Position numbers and translations under genes: made by a program
NCBI GenBank assembly: GCA_031553835.1
Contig: JAVBKX010000052.1
Span: 1-10,647, forward strand
DNA from: JAVBKX01 sp031553835
Lineage (GTDB): Bacteria; Bacteroidota; Bacteroidia; Bacteroidales; Azobacteroidaceae
DNA: 10,647 nt
Direction of reading: 5' to 3'
Notes under the pieces: generated by a model
The model's database searches: none
Told to the model about the DNA's origin: nothing
Seen by the model: only the letters and a program-made list of their open reading frames with translations
In this document: positions 5,676 through 10,647 of the stretch, in pieces
How the letters are laid out: the number at the start of each line of letters is the position of its first letter
How positions within the stretch are numbered: position 1 is the first letter of the stretch

Positions 5676-5939
5676 TCGACTGCCGCGACACTTGTCCGGA
5701 CGGCCGGTCCGAATGCCTCGGCAACCGGGGCATTTACTTGGGGTTGTGTGTATCATTGCGCTCCCATCGGGAGCTACCAATGCTGAAGCAGGAACGGAGA
5801 ACGGGCATCACAGACGACGACCCGGGTACTTAAAGGATGACGACCCTCGGGCAGCGCCGGCCGGGAAAGGCCGGTTACCCGTGCTGTCGGCAACAATTGC
5901 TTGATGATTGCCGCCAAGGTCGATAAATATCCGGGCATT
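5676..5939. other. GC-rich gene-free stretch with four hairpins
   Basis: About 264 bp at roughly 60% GC between the ligase-like gene and the array. No convincing gene: the best minus-strand ORF (5774-5938, 54 codons) and a plus-strand ORF (5692-5904) have no recognisable features. Inverted repeats are at 5697-5711 (5-bp stem), 5712-5734 (10 pairs with one T-G, 3-nt loop), 5760-5774 (6-bp stem, 3-nt loop) and 5857-5874 (6-bp GC-only stem). None is followed by a clear U-run. It could be a structured leader RNA of the array, a terminator region of the upstream genes, or a remnant of the GC-rich source DNA. Confidence 0.55.
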
Positions 5940-7739
5940 CTATTCATCATCCGCTATTTTTGATGCTTCTTCTTTCATTTCGTCGATGGCGCGGGAGGGG
6001 ATTTTTACCGGCTTGGCCAGCAACTTGCGGGCAATTGCGGCGGCTTTCTCCGTTTGCCCGGTGTCCCGGTAGAGATTCATCAATTGAAACAGTGGGTAAT
6101 GCCGGTTCGGGACAATTTGCAAAGCCCGCATGTAAGCCGCTTCGGCCGGCTCGTATTCCTTCATCGCCTTGTGGTTGTTGCCCGTGCAATTGTACGCCAT
6201 CGGGTCGCTTCCGTAGCGGAGGTATTCTTCGAACATTCGGTTGCTTTCGGTATACAACCCTTGGGCGGAGAGGCATCGCGCATATTCGAACAGAAATTGC
6301 TTTTCGTGGCGGAGTTTCGGATAGAGATTGCCGTAATCGGCTGCAACAGCGGCCAAATCGCCGCGATGATACTCGTGTTGCAGGTTTGTCCACTCCGTAT
6401 ATGCAGGTCGTTTATTCAGGATACCGTATGCGCAGCCGACGGCAATTGTCATGCAGCAGGCCAACCCTACCGCCGGCAGTCGGGACGGAACCGTAAAGGT
6501 TGACGCGCGCGAATACCGCGCCGACATGCCCAACAGAAATACGAATATTACCGCCATCGGCAGTACACTGAAAGGATACGAGAATGCCGCAAATACCAAG
6601 AATGCCAAGAATGAACAATGTATATACGGTATTTGCTCTCCGTTGCGGATTCGACGAATCGCCGGCAAGCCGCAGCCCGCTATTACTGCCGCAAACAGCA
6701 GCAACCCGACAATGCCAGTCTCCACGAATATTTGCACATACTCGTTGAAAGCATACTCGGGGCTGTCGGCCAGCATTACCTGCGTTTCGGAGCCGGCTTC
6801 CGAAAGGAAATATGCGGCTTGCGCATCACCGTATACGGCCGGAAAACGGCCGTAGCCGTGTCCGAACAGCGGACGTTCCAAGCCTTTGTCCATAGCGGCG
6901 CTCCAGATCAATCGACGCCCGTCGGCCGAGCCTTTTTTCATGGAATACAAGCCAACGACAAGCCCGGCAATCGACACGCAAAAGATGATGATCCGGAAAT
7001 AACGTTGCCGGCCTTTCAACTTCCTCGCGCGCATCGGGCAACCGGAAGCCCGGCGATTGATTAAAACCGACGGGATGCATCCTGCTGCGGCCGCGAGCCA
7101 TGCCGCTCGGCTTAATGTGGCCGGCAACACCGACAAAACTGCCGCAAGCACGACGATGCAGAACCACCGCTCATAAGGTTTCGCATTTTCGGCCGACGAA
7201 TATCCCAATGCCAAAGGAAGGCCGACGGCAAGTATTCCGGCATACGGACCCGGATTAAAGATCGATCCGGTAATTTTGAACATATCATGGTATGACGGCA
7301 ATATGCCGTACAGTTGCAGCAATCCCCATAAGGCTTCGACCAACACGACGGCTAAAATCGCAAAATGCAACCGACGGTTCATCGTTTCGTCTTCGCTTGC
7401 CATGCGGACGGCAACATATAAGGGTATCATCAGCAAGGATGCCTCCCGGTGCAGGTCGGGATGTCCGTTGCGTGCCAAGAAGTTGGCGATGAGATATCCG
7501 GCCGAAAGTAGCACAAGCCAATCCGTCATCCGAAGATTGATTCGGCCGGTCGGCATTTTGCACCGGGCACAAAAGCATATCGATAAAATCAATACGGGCA
7601 TGGTCGCCGCAAACCAAAAATACTTGCCGGTAACTGCTTGGCGCCATATCGAGGCGTCGATGACAAATAGGGTACACAGCACCGATACGAGTGCTGCAAA
7701 AACGGAAATGCGGGCGATTTTTAATTTCATGATGCGCAT
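5940..7739 (-). CDS. O-antigen ligase/polymerase-like (Wzy_C) membrane protein with TPR tail, GC-rich copy
   Basis: A 599-residue protein with about ten hydrophobic segments up to residue ~440, then a soluble tail. Wzy/WaaL/PglL-type landmarks are SRAAWL (210-215), SADGRRLIW (271-279), PLFGHGYG (290-297) and AFNEYVQIFVETGIVGLL (330-347, start of the Wzy_C core). Residues ~445-575 contain helix-turn-helix TPR-like repeats with PNRHYPLFQLMNLYRDTG, ending in KPVKIPS. The family transfers or polymerises undecaprenyl-linked glycans at the outer face of the inner membrane; the acceptor here is unknown. The His usual before the conserved Asn (HNxxL in WaaL) is Phe. It starts 10 bp after its paralogue; a second Met is at residue 4. 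GC is far above the neighbours, suggesting a different origin. Protein O-glycosyltransferase activity is possible. Confidence 0.82.
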   Translation of the reverse strand: MRIMKLKIARISVFAALVSVLCTLFVIDASIWRQAVTGKYFWFAATMPVLILSICFCARCKMPTGRINLRMTDWLVLLSAGYLIANFLARNGHPDLHREASLLMIPLYVAVRMASEDETMNRRLHFAILAVVLVEALWGLLQLYGILPSYHDMFKITGSIFNPGPYAGILAVGLPLALGYSSAENAKPYERWFCIVVLAAVLSVLPATLSRAAWLAAAAGCIPSVLINRRASGCPMRARKLKGRQRYFRIIIFCVSIAGLVVGLYSMKKGSADGRRLIWSAAMDKGLERPLFGHGYGRFPAVYGDAQAAYFLSEAGSETQVMLADSPEYAFNEYVQIFVETGIVGLLLFAAVIAGCGLPAIRRIRNGEQIPYIHCSFLAFLVFAAFSYPFSVLPMAVIFVFLLGMSARYSRASTFTVPSRLPAVGLACCMTIAVGCAYGILNKRPAYTEWTNLQHEYHRGDLAAVAADYGNLYPKLRHEKQFLFEYARCLSAQGLYTESNRMFEEYLRYGSDPMAYNCTGNNHKAMKEYEPAEAAYMRALQIVPNRHYPLFQLMNLYRDTGQTEKAAAIARKLLAKPVKIPSRAIDEMKEEASKIADDE

Positions 7740-7749
7740 TTTTACGTGG

Positions 7750-9546
7750 TTACCACATTACCTGTTCCTCGTTTTCGTAAGTGAACGGGCGTTCCACCTT
7801 GCCCCGCGTGTGGTTGTGCAACAGGAGAATCTGGTTTTCTACTTTTTCTTTCATTCTCATTTTTATCACAGAGATTGTTGATGATGATACTTTTACAGGC
7901 TTATTGATGATTTCAATGGCTATTTTCAGTGCCATGTCCGGCCGATTTATGCTGTCGTATATGCTAACTAATCCAAATAACGGAATAAATCTATTTGGAC
8001 ACATCTGTGAAGCCAGCAAATAACAATCCTCCGCTTTATAAAAATCATGTTGCTTTTTATAATTGTCGGCTTTCAGCATTTGAACGTCATAATCATTCAA
8101 TATCTTTTCACATGCTGTTACCATCTCTGTGCTTTTTTCTATGTTATTATAGCTCAATATTGAAGCATAATTGTACATAAAATAAGCATTTTTATTCATA
8201 AAGGGGTACAAGCATTCATATTCCGAAATAACATCCTGCCTTCTCATGAGCCTCGATTGTTTCACTATGTCGTACCATCTGTTTTCATAGTAAATTTCTT
8301 TCACGGCAAACATAAAAAGCACTATGGATGAGGATAAAACAAGAAAGTCAATGACTCGTCTTGTATGGTATTGTTCGTTGTTTTTATATGATAGTACAGA
8401 TACACTAAAACCAACTATAAGCCAAGTAACCGGATATTGAAAGGGATAAGAAAAACAGGATAAAATCAATACAGCTATTATAACAAGAACCGATATGAAT
8501 GACTTTTCATTCCGATTTTGCAAGTACATTCGTATTAGAGTAATTACAAAGACAACAAGCAACAGGAAAGATACAATTCCAAATTCTGCAATCAAAAATA
8601 GAAATTCATTAAACGGGTGTTTTATATTATCGGCCAATAAAGCGAATTCGCTTTCGGGATTTTGTTCAAAATAGCGAGCCTGATAGAGCATGTATTTGGC
8701 TTCGAAATTTTTATATCCATGTCCGAATAGAGGTTTCTCCCGGATCATTTCCAAAGTACATTTCCAGATAAGTATACGCCCATCTGCCGAATCTTTTTTC
8801 ACAAAGTAAAGTCCCGACAAAATTGCTGAAACCAAAAGCAGAAAAATAACCTTTTTCCAAATTGCCACTTGAAGAAGTGTCTCAAACTTCATTAACACGT
8901 AGAAAAAACTTACAACTACAATGGCGATAATTCCGACTCTTGAAGCTGACAACACAACAGCTGCACAAATGACCATATAAACAATCCAAGCAACGTATTT
9001 CATCCAACGCTTGTCAGTTAGCGTAATATAAAAAACAAATGGCACACTCATTGCCAGCATGGAAGCGAAGCCTGCGGGATTATTAAAATTCCCAATTACC
9101 TTGAAATGTTTTCCTTGTTGCAATGGGCTAAGATACTGGGCGATTCCATATAAAGCGAGAAAAAAGGCAATGATTGTAAGCGAAACAGAATAATATTCAA
9201 GTGTTTGTTCTTGAAATATATGATAAGACAGATAAAAGATTAGAAAACACAAAACACACAGTAAAAGAAACGAAAGCATGAACTGACCACCGGCAGTCCT
9301 GAGAAAGCAATATGCCAAAAGAAACAAGAATAAGTAACCGGACGGAGCCGGGTTCAATGTTTTTCCGCGCCCGACAAAAAGGAACAGCAAACTGCATACG
9401 GATATGGTTATGTAAAGCCAATACCATTTTGATTTCAGTTCCGAATCGAAGAACTTGTTAAAATTACTAAAAACTGTTCCGCATACAACGATAAAAAATA
9501 AACCGGCGAAAACATATTTTTCTTTATTCTTCAGTACGCCTGCCAT
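7750..9546 (-). CDS. O-antigen ligase/polymerase-like (Wzy_C) membrane protein with TPR tail, AT-rich copy
   Basis: A 598-residue paralogue of the next gene. It has about ten hydrophobic segments; landmarks are GNFNNPAGFASML (152-164), SRVGII (202-207), SADGRILIW (253-261), PLFGHGYK (272-279) and PFNEFLFLIAEFGIVSFLL (311-329). The TPR-like tail at ~440-550 includes CPNRFIPLFGLVSIYDSIN and ends KPVKVSS. Overall architecture and spacing match the 599-residue copy, so the pair arose by duplication or both belong to the same Bacteroidota family. The gene is AT-rich except for its last ~80 bp, which encode a C-terminal extension (HNHTRGKVERPFTYENEEQVMW region) not found in the paralogue. That points to a junction near 7830. 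Phe again replaces the family's usual His before Asn. Likely role: periplasmic glycan ligation or polymerisation. Confidence 0.82.
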   Translation of the reverse strand: MAGVLKNKEKYVFAGLFFIVVCGTVFSNFNKFFDSELKSKWYWLYITISVCSLLFLFVGRGKTLNPAPSGYLFLFLLAYCFLRTAGGQFMLSFLLLCVLCFLIFYLSYHIFQEQTLEYYSVSLTIIAFFLALYGIAQYLSPLQQGKHFKVIGNFNNPAGFASMLAMSVPFVFYITLTDKRWMKYVAWIVYMVICAAVVLSASRVGIIAIVVVSFFYVLMKFETLLQVAIWKKVIFLLLVSAILSGLYFVKKDSADGRILIWKCTLEMIREKPLFGHGYKNFEAKYMLYQARYFEQNPESEFALLADNIKHPFNEFLFLIAEFGIVSFLLLVVFVITLIRMYLQNRNEKSFISVLVIIAVLILSCFSYPFQYPVTWLIVGFSVSVLSYKNNEQYHTRRVIDFLVLSSSIVLFMFAVKEIYYENRWYDIVKQSRLMRRQDVISEYECLYPFMNKNAYFMYNYASILSYNNIEKSTEMVTACEKILNDYDVQMLKADNYKKQHDFYKAEDCYLLASQMCPNRFIPLFGLVSIYDSINRPDMALKIAIEIINKPVKVSSSTISVIKMRMKEKVENQILLLHNHTRGKVERPFTYENEEQVMW

Positions 9547-9568
9547 TTTGATTCCGATTAATTATTTT

Positions 9569-9601
9569 CCTGCTTGTATTCTTCAACAATGCGCAAGCAG
9601 G
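9569..9601 (-). repeat. Inverted repeat upstream of the ligase-like genes
   Basis: This is a perfect 8-bp inverted repeat (9569-9576 with 9594-9601, CCTGCTTG/CAAGCAGG, loop 17 nt) in the 81-bp gap between the secreted-protein gene and the ligase-like gene. No U-run follows. It could be an mRNA structure or a protein-binding site. Confidence 0.5.
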
Positions 9602-9627
9602 GGAAAGTTCACAAAACATAAAAATTG

Positions 9628-10416
9628 TTAAAAGTCAAGCATTTTTATATACTCGGCTTCATTCAATTCATTGGCGATGGTATCCTTGATGATCCGTTGG
9701 TAAAGATTGGCCATTCGAAGAGCATTACCTTGAGGTTCATGAATGTATAACGACCACACCTCGTCATCGACTACTGTACGGAATGTTACCGAATAACCAT
9801 CAAGTATTGTCGGGGGAACCCCTTTTGCCTTAAAATTGTCGATGAACGAATTCACCGTTTGGAACAGTTTCTCTGCAAACCGATCGCTGATGGCAACAGA
9901 CAAAGTCTCGACTTTATAGAGTTTGGGTAATAACTCAGAATACTTTTTATTTCTTATACTCTTGTTATAATCAAATACCATATTAAAAATGTCTCTGGGC
10001 AATGAATCTAACAGTTTTATCGGAATATCTATCAAATTACATTCTTTTCTTGCTTCTTTGTCAGCTTCGTTAGACGCCTCTCTATAATTCGAAATGTATT
10101 TGACTTCAAGAATATAAGATTTCCTTAATGAATCTCTCACAATACGAAAACCGGAAGCACCTTCAAAAGAAGGTGCATAAAAAAATTCGGTGCGGGCATT
10201 GAAATCTCCGAAAAACAGTTTTTCTACCTCACCCTTACTTTGTAGGTTGTAACAATCATGAAATGTAAAATCCTTGAACTTACCGCCCTTTGCAATTAAA
10301 TTGTACTCAACCCTCTTCAAAAAATGGCAGCCATCGGCATGAACTACATTTTGAGAAAGTGCAACCGGAATAAAGAATCCCAATAAAAGGGAAATTGCAA
10401 CTATTTTTTTCATCAT
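9628..10416 (-). CDS. Secreted protein of unknown function, about 262 aa
   Basis: I do not recognise this family. The best start is the ATG pair at 10416/10413; an upstream TTG at 10422 is less likely. Residues 1-22 (MMKKIVAISLLLGFFIPVAL then SQ) are a Sec signal peptide with no lipobox, so a periplasmic or exported protein. The mature part is mixed alpha/beta in look, with three scattered cysteines (DGCHF, HDCYN, KECNL) and no obvious catalytic motif. The C-terminal ~60 residues (YSVTFRTVVDDEVWSLYIHE and on to EYIKMLDF) are clearly shared with the truncated gene upstream, so it belongs to a tandem paralogous pair. It lies 81 bp before the ligase-like pair, same strand, and may be in the same transcription unit. 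Confidence 0.8.
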   Translation of the reverse strand: MMKKIVAISLLLGFFIPVALSQNVVHADGCHFLKRVEYNLIAKGGKFKDFTFHDCYNLQSKGEVEKLFFGDFNARTEFFYAPSFEGASGFRIVRDSLRKSYILEVKYISNYREASNEADKEARKECNLIDIPIKLLDSLPRDIFNMVFDYNKSIRNKKYSELLPKLYKVETLSVAISDRFAEKLFQTVNSFIDNFKAKGVPPTILDGYSVTFRTVVDDEVWSLYIHEPQGNALRMANLYQRIIKDTIANELNEAEYIKMLDF

Positions 10417-10475
10417 AGACAATTAACAAAGCAATGAAAACTCATTAGGGAAAATTTTAACACACACACAAGTAA

Positions 10476-10647
10476 TTAAAAATCATCTAGTAAATTGATA
10501 TATTTGGCTTCATCCAATTTTTCGGCGAGTGCATCCGTTATGATTTGCCTGCAAAGATCGGCCATTATAAGCGCATTCCCTTGGGGTTCGTGAATCCATA
10601 ACGACCATACCTCTTCGTCCACTACAGTGCGGAAAGTTACCGAATAA
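10476..10647 (-). CDS. C-terminal end of a paralogue of the unknown secreted protein (cut by window edge)
   Basis: The minus strand is open from the window edge to a TAA at 10476-10478, giving 56 residues from YSVTFRTVVDEEVWSLWIHE to KYINLLDDF. They align nearly end to end, without gaps except one residue near the C-terminus, to the last residues of the 9628-10416 product: TVVDxEVWSLxIHEPQGNAL is shared. It is therefore the upstream member of a tandem duplication. The 59-bp gap to the next ATG includes a short (CA)n run and no clear terminator. Confidence 0.85.
   Translation of the reverse strand, partial: YSVTFRTVVDEEVWSLWIHEPQGNALIMADLCRQIITDALAEKLDEAKYINLLDDF

Noticed and set aside
5692..5904. 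Plus-strand ORF of 70 codons in the GC-rich gap
   Set aside because: Low-complexity Arg/Gly/Pro/Asp composition typical of GC-rich non-coding DNA, no domain, and all neighbours are on the other strand.
5774..5938. Minus-strand ORF of 54 codons (MPGYLSTLAAII start) directly after the ligase-like gene
   Set aside because: Position and strand would fit an operon gene, but it overlaps hairpins, has no recognisable motif, and stops are rare by chance at this GC content.
6054..6503. Several long plus-strand and frame-shifted ORFs inside 5940-7739
   Set aside because: They are shadows of the GC-rich ligase-like gene, which has continuous family motifs and membrane segments.
10458..10472. Short (CA)n run upstream of the secreted-protein gene
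   Set aside because: Only about five units in a non-coding gap; too short to claim a functional or variable repeat.

Overview
The window looks like a chromosomal accessory region of a Bacteroidales (Bacteroidota) bacterium. The evidence is a set of NVEALA-type small secreted proteins, 6-bladed beta-propeller lipoproteins with the 'GKGPxEY' signature, and O-antigen-ligase-like proteins with a C-terminal TPR tail ending in 'KPVKx'. I cannot name the genus. Every gene I accept is on the minus strand, so transcription runs from high to low coordinates.

Right part (10647 to 5940): the 3' end of a gene for an unrecognised secreted protein is followed by an intact paralogue. Two tandem Wzy/WaaL-like polytopic membrane proteins (598 and 599 aa) come next, 10 bp apart. 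The two ligase paralogues share motifs, but the second is clearly GC-rich (about 55-60%) while the first and most other genes are AT-rich. The GC-rich block (about 5676-7830) has sharp edges. It ends in a roughly 260-bp gene-free stretch holding four short GC-rich hairpins.

Left part (5674 to 1): this is a tandem array of three cassettes, each in the order small NVEALA-type Cys-rich protein, beta-propeller lipoprotein, membrane-anchored thioredoxin-fold protein with CxxC. Cassette 1 spans 5632-3229 and cassette 2 spans 3164-736. Cassette 3 starts at 671 and runs off the left edge inside its propeller gene. The small proteins share an almost identical leader and an ENPGxG repeat linker, but their mature Cys-rich domains differ (6, 4 and 8 Cys). 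In cassette 2 the leader's A7 tract is A6, which frameshifts the start. A block of about 328 bp, nearly identical between copies, spans the 3' end of one thioredoxin gene, the intergenic region and the next leader. The partner genes on either side are much more diverged, so the array looks recombinationally mosaic. Each gap between small-protein gene and propeller gene carries its own, unrelated inverted repeat.

Working model (inference): the small proteins are exported peptides whose even numbers of cysteines are handled by the thioredoxin-like partner, and each peptide is paired with a diverged envelope propeller lipoprotein. The neighbouring Wzy/PglL-like proteins may modify cell-surface glycan or protein in the same pathway. 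No function is demonstrated by the sequence.
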